A stretch of 64,000 bases of DNA, taken from the NCBI RefSeq assembly GCF_030167925.1, contig NZ_JASKUT010000001.1, positions 3,162,001 to 3,226,000 of the forward strand, read 5' to 3'. This document shows positions 18,127-27,188 of the stretch, in pieces. Each line of letters begins with the position of its first letter. Position 1 is the stretch's first letter. Under the pieces are notes generated by a model, which was not told the DNA's origin, did no database searches, and saw nothing but the letters and a program-made list of their open reading frames with translations. This DNA comes from Paenibacillus silviterrae (GTDB lineage: Bacteria > Bacillota > Bacilli > Paenibacillales > NBRC-103111). The position numbers and the translations under genes are program-made.

Positions 18127-19230
18127 TCAGCGATTGACTAAAAATTGCACGATTCTTAATTCCGGTGGGGACTCCGACTCCGCTCCCTCCCCTGCCGTGA
18201 GCTGCAGCTCCAGAACATGGTCCCCCGGCTCCAGCTCATCCTCCAGCATGCGAGCCCTGATGCGCGAAAACCCGTCTCGGTACCCGTCGTGAAGCTCCTG
18301 CAGCTTCCACGGACTGCCGTCAATTGAGTAGCGCACCGCTCCCGTATGCTGATTCGCCAAGTATAACAACCCGACGGCTGTTCCTTGGAACGGAAGCCGA
18401 AGTCCCGCATCAAGCCCCTGCATATGCAGAACCTCTACAGGTTCCTTGTAATTCCGGTTGACCCCTGTAGCCTCTTCAACGGTATGTCGGCAGCTGCCTA
18501 GTGGATCAGCCTCCCCTATGCCCGCGTACGCGGCTCCTCCGTAATGAAAGGAGTCATAGGGCTCGACAACGGTCCGGCGCACCCCTTGCCGCAAGGATGC
18601 TTCCAGCAGCTCCATCACACGATTCGCATAGATCAGGTGGCCTCCATCGTACGGATGAACCGTATCCTCGGCAAAATCGTCCCACGCCAGCGTGCCGCCA
18701 TCTATACACCGGGCGATATCCAGGCACAGATTAACGGAAGGCAGACCATAGTGGTCCGCTACTTCCTCCATATGCCGTATGTTGGGCGGCACCTCTCCCT
18801 GCCGGTACAGCTCCGTTCCCTGCCTTGTAGTGCCATACACCAGGACAATGCCCGTCTCCGGCTCGAACAGCCTCAGCTTACGTACCATTCCCTCGACAGC
18901 TCTTACGGTCTCATCGCGATTACCTGCATCGTTCACGGCGAATTCGATGAAAACCAGATCCGGCGGCATCGGCAGTAGCAGCGGCTCCAAGCGGTATACA
19001 CCATAGGTCGAGTTGGTCCCGCTAATTCCGCCGTTAGTGAAGACGCACTCCTCTTCCGGATAGCGAGTCGACAGCCAGGCGGACGTAAGTGCCCGCCAGC
19101 TGCACCGTTCATGATCGGAGGCGCTGGCGCCTACTGTGACGGAGCCCCCCAGGTACAGTACCTGGAGGCGTCCCGTCGTTCGGACCCGCTCCTCTGTATA
19201 TGGTAGCCCGTAGCGCACCCTATGGATCAT
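18127..19230 (-). CDS. SGNH/GDSL-family esterase
   Basis: Ser hydrolase of the SGNH type, probably a carbohydrate esterase removing acyl groups. The four blocks are visible: LGGSVTVG with nucleophile Ser30, GGISGTNS with the block II Gly, FAVND with Asn100, and EDTVHP with Asp189 and His192. The N-terminal ~230 residues form the catalytic domain. The last ~130 look like a beta-sandwich (GTAVGLLYLANQHTGAVRYSIDG), a common accessory in such esterases. No signal peptide, so it is probably cytoplasmic and acts on imported fragments. Its ATG overlaps the stop of the upstream giant gene (ATGA), so it is translationally coupled and last in the operon. The acyl group and sugar are unknown. Confidence 0.88.
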   Translation of the reverse strand: MIHRVRYGLPYTEERVRTTGRLQVLYLGGSVTVGASASDHERCSWRALTSAWLSTRYPEEECVFTNGGISGTNSTYGVYRLEPLLLPMPPDLVFIEFAVNDAGNRDETVRAVEGMVRKLRLFEPETGIVLVYGTTRQGTELYRQGEVPPNIRHMEEVADHYGLPSVNLCLDIARCIDGGTLAWDDFAEDTVHPYDGGHLIYANRVMELLEASLRQGVRRTVVEPYDSFHYGGAAYAGIGEADPLGSCRHTVEEATGVNRNYKEPVEVLHMQGLDAGLRLPFQGTAVGLLYLANQHTGAVRYSIDGSPWKLQELHDGYRDGFSRIRARMLEDELEPGDHVLELQLTAGEGAESESPPELRIVQFLVNR

Positions 19231-22200
19231 TCCGCTGCCCCTATCAAGCCCAAGTCAAGCAGCATCCGATCCGCGAACGCCGCTTGGATTCCTTTGCCCC
19301 GTTGGGCGCGGAGCTCGTTCATCAGCGGCTGTATCCGGTCCTGCTTCGCCAAGAGGCTTCGCTGCAAGCCCTGGCCTTCAATCCAGCCCTGGGCGTAAGC
19401 GTAGTTCAGCGCTTCCCCGATGCCCTGGGCCTGCAGCTGCACAGCAAACTCATGACGCTGCATGGCTTCATTGCCCGCCCCGTCGACCGCCCGAACAAGC
19501 AGCTCATGGCTGCCGGAAGCAAGGGAGAACGCCTCAGCTCGGTAAGGCGCCGGGAGCGGCCTGCCGTCCAGCTGAACGCTGCTGTAGACCACACCGCTGA
19601 CCGTATCGGCGAACGTAATGTTCGCCGTAAAGGCCTGCGCCGGTGAGATCCGCTCGGGAGCGGTCAACGTAATAACCGGCGGAGCCTCATCCTTCACGGT
19701 GTGAAGCTCAAAAGAACGGCTGTGCGTATCCAGTATCGTTCCGAGCTTCGATCGGACTTCGTCCGATAAAAGAACCGCATACTTCGTAGCGTAGGCCAGC
19801 GGTGCCGCCGGCGTAAGCGTCAAGCGGCGAGTGGCGTCGTCCCAATGCAGCGTCGTCGGTACCACGGTGCCATACACCGCCTCCGTTACCCTCACCGCGG
19901 TGGCGGTGAAGGTTTCGGGAGCCATCGGCGCTGTAAACTGCAGCACCAGCGGCTCGGTGACGGATGCGCTCGCAGGGTCGCTCGGCTGCACCAGCTTCGC
20001 TTCCACCGGAACCCAGCGGAACTTCACGGCATCCGCCCGCGTATAGATCCGGTCGAGCACTTCCGGCGGCAAAGTCGGTGCCGTGCGCGTCAGCTTCACG
20101 TATTCCGTTCCGCTGCCGGTGAACTTGAACTGCCCCAGGCTGACCCAGCCGGAAGGGGCTTCGGTAGCATTGATCGTGCGGGTTTCCGTCCGATCCCCAT
20201 ACCGTACCTCTACCTGAACGGAAGCATCGTTCCCCGAGGTGTGGACGATTTTGTAGAAGGAGACCTCGTATTCTCCGGCATGCAGCACCGGCGTCCATGT
20301 GGCAGTAGCACCTTGTTCTTCGGTGTAGCGGCTTTTGACGGCTTTATTGTAGCCGGTCAAACCGCTGGCGGACCACCTGCCGGTCTCCAGATAGCCTGGC
20401 TGCGAGGAATCCACAATAATCTCCAGCTCTTTCAGCGCAATACGAATCGGCTCCGTCACATGCTTCTGACCGTCCGCCGTAACGACCTCAGCCCATACAT
20501 CCAGCTCCGGCACGTCCGGGTTATACGTCTCCAGCGTCAGCCTTCCGGCTCCATCGATGCGAACCAGCTCCGGATGATACGTATGATATGTCACCGTCGC
20601 CTGCGACAAATCACCGTCCACGCCCGTTGTTAAGGTACCTCTCACCTTCAGCTGGGTCGACTCGAACCTGCCTAACGCTTGCTTATCGGCCTCGATGGTG
20701 ATGCTGTTCCACTCATCGGCTACCGATTCGTGAATCAGCATGATCGCATCGGCGGCCACCTGAGGCTTGCTGCCGGTATTGGTCAGCTCCACGCGTCCGC
20801 TCGTGCCTGCTGTGAACTCGTGCGTCCCAAGCAGCTGCCAGCGCCCGTTGGAGGCCGATTGATCCACCGTGTACGTCTTGGTCCCGGCCGCGTCATACAC
20901 CGTATACTTTGCGTCAGGAGACCACTCCGTCCGCCCGACCGGTACATTGACATACACGCGGTACTTGCCTGCCAGTTGCAGCTTCGGTACCCATGCCACC
21001 TTAGCGGCCGGTGCCCCCGGTACGGTGTTCGCCACCAAATAATTATCATAATAATAGCCGTTTGCGGCCGTATTTCGCATCCATGTGCCACTGAGCTCCG
21101 CCTCGACATTATCCACGCGGACTACGCCCGGCTGCTCCTCATGCGCAGGCTGCTCCGGCACACTCGAAACCGCATAAGGCAAATATAACGTGCGAGCTCT
21201 GGTGCGCTTGCCGTTGGATTCCACATAATACGTAAAGGCCGTGCTTAGTTCATCCACCTGTATGGACCATTCCATCGGATAGACGGCATCCGGGCTGGAC
21301 TGATACGTTCGTCCGCCGTCCAGCGAATAATGCAGCGTCGCCGGGTCCGTCGTCTTGGCTTGAACATAAGCCTGGTAAGAGGACTTATCCGGCTTCACGA
21401 GCAGCATTCCCTTCACGGCGTCAATTGGGCTGTGCATATCGAAGAAGTAGCTCGCGTCCGACGTGTCCTGCTCCGGCGCCGCTTGATGCAAAGGCACCTG
21501 AATGTTCATCCCGCCGACGATGACGGCCGTGAGACCTCTCGCCGTTACTGTAACGTTCAGCTCCCCGCCCGTTAGTACTGTCGTTTCCGGAGCACCGCCG
21601 TCCCGGATGATTGTGACCGGATACGACTTCGTCGGATCGAACCCGATCAACGCCGCGTCCAGCGTCAGCTTGACCTGCTCCTCCGACTTGGCTTCGTTAG
21701 CTAAGGAGATAAACAGCTTATCGCCGCTTTCCGCTGTAATCCAGTTGATTTGCGGATTGCTGGACTTCAGAATGCCTTTCGGCATCCAGAGCCATGCATT
21801 CGGATGGCCGTAGAAGGTGCCTGGCTTCGCCCCGAACACATGATACTTAAACCACAGGAAGTCCGTTTCAAAAACCGACGGGAACGAAATTTGCCCGTTC
21901 GAGCGAGCCATCTGCTCCGTGATGAGATAGTCGATCGTCTGCCCGAGCTGTGCCGGGGCGTGATGGTAATAGATCGACGTTCCCTCCGTCGGACCCAGGA
22001 TCGGGAAATCCGGATCAAGCTGGCTTGTGATGAAGCCTCTGTAATAATAGCCGGGATAGTTCGAATAGCGGCCGACGACGGCATTGTGCGCAATATCGGC
22101 CATCAGCGTATCCCCCGTATACTCCGCCAGCCTCAGCAGGAACGGCGCTTCCTGCGCATTCATGCGGTAGGCCGAATTCGTATTGCCTGCCTCATACGTC

Positions 22201-25200
22201 AATCCGTTCGGCGACACCATCCAGGCTTCCGCCTGCATTGAAGCCCCCGGCACATCCTCCGGCAGCATCGCCCGCGGATATTGATACTTCCCTTGATCCT
22301 CCCAGTTGTTCGCCAAATAATAACGGAACGGAGACGGATCGGGGATCGAGATCGTTCCTTCCGGCACCGGCCTTACGGTAAAAATACTGACATATCTCTG
22401 CGCTTCCTTATGGGCAGCGGCAAGGTATATCGGATCCCTCGTCTCCTCATACAGCTCCAGAATCTCCACCCACAGCTTCCCGTACTGATAAAAAAAGCTG
22501 TTCCGGTCGCCGTTCCTCGTCGTCGGAGTGTCGATCTCCTCCGCGATGTATTTATCCGCAGCCGCCTTCGCCTGCTCCAGATAGGACGCATCCTTTGTCA
22601 TCCGGTACATCATCAGCGGCTGAATGACCGGTCCCCGGGCATATTGCCCCTCATTGCGCACCTTGAAATCGTCCTGCCCCATACGGTACAGTCCGGCGTT
22701 GTACCCTTTCGTCATCTGATAAAAGGTCGAGAGCGTCGTCACGTCGAAGGCGACGGACGTCATTTTCCACAGGGAAGGATCTCCGTAAACCGGCTTCTGC
22801 TTCGGAGACCAGCCGCGCTCATTGCGGGAGACCCCGTGCTCCAGCATCGGCAGCGCCCTTTTATCATAAAGCTCTCCGTCATTCGTCACATAATAAGCAC
22901 CCATCAGCGTACTGCTGGCCGCGGTTCGGATCGCCTGATCGTTCTCGATGTCGATGAAGCCCTTGGCCCGGCTCCACCAGCCGCTGGCGCTCGGAACATA
23001 ATTGACCGTATCGTCTCCGGCCGGATCGATTTTGAGCAGGTCGATCATATTGAACATCGCATCCGTCAACGATTGGCCTTTGACGTTCTGGCGGTAGGCG
23101 CTGTAGCCGTATTCCTCCCGAAGAAGGCTGGTGTAAGCTTCATAGATCGAGCCTTCGCCCGCATAAAGGCCGAGCTTGAACCTGTATGGCTGACCGGCCG
23201 TCAGCTTCGAATAATTGCCGAGCTGCGGGGCATACAGAATCGGCTGCACCGTATTCTCGTTGTTTACCAGACTGATCCCGACCGGCTGATTGGCCCCTGT
23301 ACCTGCCGGCTCGAAGCGGAGCGGCAGCTCGGAAGCAGGAATGTACACGCCGTACGTGAGTGGTCCATCCGTGCCCGGCTTCTCCACTAAGCCCATCGGA
23401 GCCGTCAGCTCCCAGAGACCGGTCGATTCGACAGTGCCTACCGCCTTGGCCCGGTTGCGCCCACCGCTCAGCACCTCGGTAACCGTCTCGAGCTTCTCTT
23501 CCGTGAACGACTGGTAGCCCACAACATAATCGCCGGTGGTCTTCGGCACGAACTCCAAGGAAATTTGCGGCGTTTGGGACGCCAGTGACCAATTCACTTT
23601 AAAGTCAAACTGATCCGCATGCTCTGTATCGGTCAGCTCCACCGTTTGGGCATCCACTTGCCGGATTTGCCCGGGGAGCACCCACGCGGTGTTCATCGTT
23701 TCGTAATAGTTCAAGCGGCTGCCCGAAGCTCCGCTGAGCACAACCCATTGCTCCTCCAGACGCTCCGCCTGCCCGTGAACCGGAACCCACGCTCCGTTCT
23801 TCCGGAGGAACAGATCCTTCACGATCGTTTTGCCCCCGTCCCAAGCCGCTTCATAGAAAACGACCCGGTAATCGGCATTCTCGATGGCCGCCTTCTCCGT
23901 GTAGGTCAGGTTGCTGAGCTGGCGGCTTCTCAAGGCACCCGGCGGAGGATCCTTGCGAACGATATCGCCCTCGAACTTGACGGCATCCACACGGGTATAA
24001 ATGGTCGACCCGCTCGCCGCCGTCCGTGTCACTTGAACATACTCATGAATCGGATCTCCGGCAAAATCATACGTGCCCAGCTCCAGCCAACCGGCACCGG
24101 GCTTGGTGAAATCCATATATACCGTATCCGTACGGCCGTTATGCACGATGTCCACCCGAATATTCGGATCCGCCTTATCCGGCCAATCCGGCTTGTAGAG
24201 AGAGATGGCCGCCGTACCCGCTTCAATATTCGGGCGATACAGGACCGAGGAGTTCTGCGTCGTCGTGTACCGGGTGGAGGACTGATTGTAGCCCTTCACC
24301 GTCGTCGATCCGGTCCAGCTGCCGCTCTCCGTGTAGCCATAGTCGCCAAAATCAATCACAAAGGCCGTCGTCGCCTGACGAAGGACTTTGACGACGTAGG
24401 ATTGCGAAATGCCATTACTGCCGGTTACGGCGATGGTTATGTTCGTTTCCGCTCCGGTCAGCGGCACGGGACCGAAGGGAACGCCGCTCGCCGCCGTCTG
24501 CCCGTTCACGTGAATGACTGCCGACGGTTCCGACGCCGCAGCCGTCAATGTTACCGCTTGCACAGAAGCCGATACTTGCGCCTCATATTGGAATACCGCC
24601 GGATCAAAAGCCGGACTGAGTGCAGCTCCCTGCACTGTTAACCCTGACAAAGCGGCTGTCGGAGCATCCTGCACCCGCTCGAATCGGACCGCATCCGCAT
24701 GCGTAAACGTTCCGCTTAGCGTTGTGGTACGGGTCAGCCTCACCAGCTCATTGCCGCTGCCCTCAAAAGCGAACGTCCCGAGCTCCACCCAGCCGGATGT
24801 GCCCTCTGTTGCGTTGATCGAGGCCGTGTGCACTGCACTGCCGTGCAATACCTCCACCTTCATCTGAGGATCCCCGGTGCTAGGTGTAGGACGCACGACC
24901 TTGTAGAAGGATACGCGGTACGTTCCCTTCTGCAGCGCCGGCTTCCAGGACGCCGTATGCCCGACGCCCCCGGTCACTCTTGTGGTCGTGCCATTGTAGC
25001 CCTTCACGCTGCTGGCTCCCCAAGCCGGAGACTCCGAGTAGCCCGCATCCCCATTGTCGAGGATGATCGTTTCCCCCGCCTCCGCTGCTTGAACCGTCGC
25101 TTCGGGAAGCCACAGACCTTGCAGCGGCAGCATCCCGACGACCAGCAGCATCGTCAGCCATAACGCCGTTTGTCTTCGTATTCGAACCATCAAGCTGTAC

Positions 25201-25202
25201 AT
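19227..25202 (-). CDS. giant secreted multidomain glycan-active protein
   Basis: About 1991 residues with a signal peptide (hydrophobic core then TVQAAEAG). Residue numbers here count from the far upstream TTG, 13 codons before the preferred ATG at 25202. Order: golvesin-like beta module (57-190); cadherin-like module (196-288); second golvesin-like module (294-424); a beta-rich region (430-700); a helical region of alpha/alpha-toroid character (about 705-1165, e.g. SGWWSRAKGFIDIENDQAIRT, MMYRMTKDASYLEQAKAA); a beta segment; golvesin-like modules three (1373-1504) and four (1606-1743); a Big_5-like Ig module (1744-1848); another Ig-like module; and a short helical tail. The central part is the likely catalytic portion, a lyase or hydrolase, but I cannot assign a family. 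ATG 25202 lies 17 bases after GH110 and has AGGAAAGG upstream; the TTG start would overlap GH110. Confidence 0.8.
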   Translation of the reverse strand: MYSLMVRIRRQTALWLTMLLVVGMLPLQGLWLPEATVQAAEAGETIILDNGDAGYSESPAWGASSVKGYNGTTTRVTGGVGHTASWKPALQKGTYRVSFYKVVRPTPSTGDPQMKVEVLHGSAVHTASINATEGTSGWVELGTFAFEGSGNELVRLTRTTTLSGTFTHADAVRFERVQDAPTAALSGLTVQGAALSPAFDPAVFQYEAQVSASVQAVTLTAAASEPSAVIHVNGQTAASGVPFGPVPLTGAETNITIAVTGSNGISQSYVVKVLRQATTAFVIDFGDYGYTESGSWTGSTTVKGYNQSSTRYTTTQNSSVLYRPNIEAGTAAISLYKPDWPDKADPNIRVDIVHNGRTDTVYMDFTKPGAGWLELGTYDFAGDPIHEYVQVTRTAASGSTIYTRVDAVKFEGDIVRKDPPPGALRSRQLSNLTYTEKAAIENADYRVVFYEAAWDGGKTIVKDLFLRKNGAWVPVHGQAERLEEQWVVLSGASGSRLNYYETMNTAWVLPGQIRQVDAQTVELTDTEHADQFDFKVNWSLASQTPQISLEFVPKTTGDYVVGYQSFTEEKLETVTEVLSGGRNRAKAVGTVESTGLWELTAPMGLVEKPGTDGPLTYGVYIPASELPLRFEPAGTGANQPVGISLVNNENTVQPILYAPQLGNYSKLTAGQPYRFKLGLYAGEGSIYEAYTSLLREEYGYSAYRQNVKGQSLTDAMFNMIDLLKIDPAGDDTVNYVPSASGWWSRAKGFIDIENDQAIRTAASSTLMGAYYVTNDGELYDKRALPMLEHGVSRNERGWSPKQKPVYGDPSLWKMTSVAFDVTTLSTFYQMTKGYNAGLYRMGQDDFKVRNEGQYARGPVIQPLMMYRMTKDASYLEQAKAAADKYIAEEIDTPTTRNGDRNSFFYQYGKLWVEILELYEETRDPIYLAAAHKEAQRYVSIFTVRPVPEGTISIPDPSPFRYYLANNWEDQGKYQYPRAMLPEDVPGASMQAEAWMVSPNGLTYEAGNTNSAYRMNAQEAPFLLRLAEYTGDTLMADIAHNAVVGRYSNYPGYYYRGFITSQLDPDFPILGPTEGTSIYYHHAPAQLGQTIDYLITEQMARSNGQISFPSVFETDFLWFKYHVFGAKPGTFYGHPNAWLWMPKGILKSSNPQINWITAESGDKLFISLANEAKSEEQVKLTLDAALIGFDPTKSYPVTIIRDGGAPETTVLTGGELNVTVTARGLTAVIVGGMNIQVPLHQAAPEQDTSDASYFFDMHSPIDAVKGMLLVKPDKSSYQAYVQAKTTDPATLHYSLDGGRTYQSSPDAVYPMEWSIQVDELSTAFTYYVESNGKRTRARTLYLPYAVSSVPEQPAHEEQPGVVRVDNVEAELSGTWMRNTAANGYYYDNYLVANTVPGAPAAKVAWVPKLQLAGKYRVYVNVPVGRTEWSPDAKYTVYDAAGTKTYTVDQSASNGRWQLLGTHEFTAGTSGRVELTNTGSKPQVAADAIMLIHESVADEWNSITIEADKQALGRFESTQLKVRGTLTTGVDGDLSQATVTYHTYHPELVRIDGAGRLTLETYNPDVPELDVWAEVVTADGQKHVTEPIRIALKELEIIVDSSQPGYLETGRWSASGLTGYNKAVKSRYTEEQGATATWTPVLHAGEYEVSFYKIVHTSGNDASVQVEVRYGDRTETRTINATEAPSGWVSLGQFKFTGSGTEYVKLTRTAPTLPPEVLDRIYTRADAVKFRWVPVEAKLVQPSDPASASVTEPLVLQFTAPMAPETFTATAVRVTEAVYGTVVPTTLHWDDATRRLTLTPAAPLAYATKYAVLLSDEVRSKLGTILDTHSRSFELHTVKDEAPPVITLTAPERISPAQAFTANITFADTVSGVVYSSVQLDGRPLPAPYRAEAFSLASGSHELLVRAVDGAGNEAMQRHEFAVQLQAQGIGEALNYAYAQGWIEGQGLQRSLLAKQDRIQPLMNELRAQRGKGIQAAFADRMLLDLGLIGAAE

Positions 25203-25218
25203 CACACCCCAACCTTTC

Positions 25219-27003
25219 CTAGTTATGGTTTGCTTCAACAACGAGTCGTTCCTCTACCTTCCATGAGATCGGCCGACCTGCGATAAGAAGCGATGCGGCT
25301 TTATCTTCTATGGCGACATTTCCTTCAAGCTCCACCGTTCCGCATGCCTTCAGCTCAAGCACATATTCCGCCCCGCCATGAGGAGGATAAGTGCCGGACC
25401 GCTCGATCCGATTACCGGTAAAAGCAAGCTGCGCTACCGAATGGCCCTTCACCAAAGGTTTGTCATAGGTTCGGAAGACATTGTCCTCGATACGAATCCG
25501 CCCGTGATAATAGCCGACTGCGGACTCCGGATCCTGAATTTCAGGGTCGATGTCGATGACGGCCTTTCCCCAGCTCGGGTAAGCATAGTTGCAATCGAGG
25601 AAGGTGTTGCCCCGGATTACGATGCTCTGCGTTCCTCCGGATTCGAACCAGAAGTTCGCGTCTCCCGAAATTTTCACCCCTGCGCCCGGGCTGCTGATCG
25701 TGTTGCCTTCTAACAGCACCTCCCCGGCGGCCGTAATTAGAAAGCCCCGTGCCCGGTTCCGGCGAACCGTGCACCCTTGAATCACTACGCTAGCCGTTCG
25801 GCTTATATTCTCCACCGCATCGCCAGGCTGCAGCGTTTCAGGAAGCTCATCCTTGAACGTCAAGAGCATATAATCCATGTTGATTGGATGAACGGACGTA
25901 AGCTCGGCAGCCCCGTACGTCAGCAGCGATTGACCGCTCACGAAGCTCATCCTCTCCCCAGGTGATGCGATATTCACTCCTTTTTGCTGACGGTTCATCA
26001 GCTGTACGAGCAGCGTATCGGGAGCCACACGGCGGGCGATTCGGCCATAAATCCCGTGCACGTTGCAGGGATCGTCCATCTGATGCTCCAGCAGGCAATC
26101 CTTCAGCTCGATGAGGCCCGTGCAATAAACAAAATGCGTCGCATCCGCCATCGTCGTAAAGACCCGCTCCGTGTCTTCCCTTCCGGTTACGTGGAACCGA
26201 TTCAGACGGGTATCCCTGCTGTTCTGCGCAATGACTCCCATCCCTAGAGCATGACGGACCGTAACCTCCTCAATGACGGTATCCGTACAGCCGGAGACGA
26301 CAATAGCCGGATGATCCCTCCGCCCGAATCGGAAGATCAGCTTGTTGCCCAGGATCGGCTTTCTCCTAGTGCGATTGCCGCTGAACCGCAAAACTCCGGG
26401 CTCAGGCTCCGTCACTTGGAGCTCCTTGTAATGCCCCCAGCTCCATTGGTCCGCGCTGCCATAAGCCGTCGCCTGTGTAGCCGGGTCGTATTCGATCAGC
26501 CCCCATACCTCCCGGCTCCAGCCTTCGCCTTGGAACGACAGCTTTCCGTCTGCGAGCTCGTACGCGTACCCCACGTCTACACGAATCTCGAACCCTTCTT
26601 CGAACACTTTGGTAATGGAGCCCTGTGCCATCATCGGCACCTCCCAGTCGATAGAGAAGCCGCTCAGTCGAATATTGCTGGAGTTCTCCAGCAGGAAGGG
26701 AATGATGAGGCCGTGGAACACGAACTCCGCCTGAGGCGCCTCAATGGAGAGCTGCTTCATGCCGATCAGGGGAAAAGCTATTTTCCTCCTCCCGTCATTG
26801 TCATGATTCGAGATCACCACCTCCTTCTCATAAGCCAGCTCTGGCCAAAAATCATACCGGCCCGGAGCAAACCGGAGCACCGCCGCCTCCATCCCCCTGC
26901 ACTGCTGCAGCGCACGGAAGACAGCCAACGTCGCATCCTCCCCTGAGTCCGGCCTCGCGCCGTATTGCGTCACGTCTACTACCGCAGGAATCGTTGCTTT
27001 CAT
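25219..27003 (-). CDS. GH110-like alpha-1,3-galactosidase
   Basis: Right-handed beta-helix protein of 594 residues matching GH110, enzymes that release terminal alpha-1,3-linked galactose by inversion. Family features are seen in order: RYDFWPE, VVISNHDNDG, KIAFPLIGMKQLSIE, FVFHGLIIPF, FSIDWE, ADATHFVYCTG (287-290) and MDDPCNVHGIYG with the paired Asp 310-311 that corresponds to the catalytic region. Repeated short strands with N/G turns fill the C-terminal half (VLLEGNTISS, IVIRGNTFLDCNYAY). No signal peptide is visible, so it is probably intracellular. First gene of an operon with the giant secreted protein and an SGNH esterase. Family assignment is from remembered motifs. Another beta-helix galactosidase or lyase is the alternative. 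Confidence 0.78.
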   Translation of the reverse strand: MKATIPAVVDVTQYGARPDSGEDATLAVFRALQQCRGMEAAVLRFAPGRYDFWPELAYEKEVVISNHDNDGRRKIAFPLIGMKQLSIEAPQAEFVFHGLIIPFLLENSSNIRLSGFSIDWEVPMMAQGSITKVFEEGFEIRVDVGYAYELADGKLSFQGEGWSREVWGLIEYDPATQATAYGSADQWSWGHYKELQVTEPEPGVLRFSGNRTRRKPILGNKLIFRFGRRDHPAIVVSGCTDTVIEEVTVRHALGMGVIAQNSRDTRLNRFHVTGREDTERVFTTMADATHFVYCTGLIELKDCLLEHQMDDPCNVHGIYGRIARRVAPDTLLVQLMNRQQKGVNIASPGERMSFVSGQSLLTYGAAELTSVHPINMDYMLLTFKDELPETLQPGDAVENISRTASVVIQGCTVRRNRARGFLITAAGEVLLEGNTISSPGAGVKISGDANFWFESGGTQSIVIRGNTFLDCNYAYPSWGKAVIDIDPEIQDPESAVGYYHGRIRIEDNVFRTYDKPLVKGHSVAQLAFTGNRIERSGTYPPHGGAEYVLELKACGTVELEGNVAIEDKAASLLIAGRPISWKVEERLVVEANHN

Positions 27004-27050
27004 GTCATGGATCCTCCTCTCTTGTTTCTATTATCAGGAGGGATTGGGAG

Positions 27051-27083
27051 GAAAACATTACAATATCTGAGGAAATTGTTCGG
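27051..27083 (-). promoter_or_regulatory. candidate operator, copy 3
   Basis: About 50-80 bases upstream of the GH110 start. It resembles 17692-17724 over 33 positions and shares ACAATATC with 4253-4275. The common spacing to the start codons suggests one regulator for three transcription units. Confidence 0.35.
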
Positions 27084-27100
27084 TATTTCACGAATGTGAA

Positions 27101-27157
27101 AAAGGAGCTGTACCAAAAAGTCATGTATTTGATGACTTTTTGGTACAGCTCCTTTTC
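27101..27157. terminator. bidirectional terminator
   Basis: A perfect ~23-bp stem (about 27102-27124 with 27132-27155) with a T-run on each side. It ends the leftward helicase operon and shields the GH110 promoter. Confidence 0.9.
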
Positions 27158-27188
27158 TTAATCCCAAAACCTTATTTTTAACGCTTTA

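Noticed and set aside
22281..23390. Long rightward open frame inside the giant secreted protein gene
   Set aside because: It is antisense to a continuous, domain-rich coding frame, with no recognisable product.
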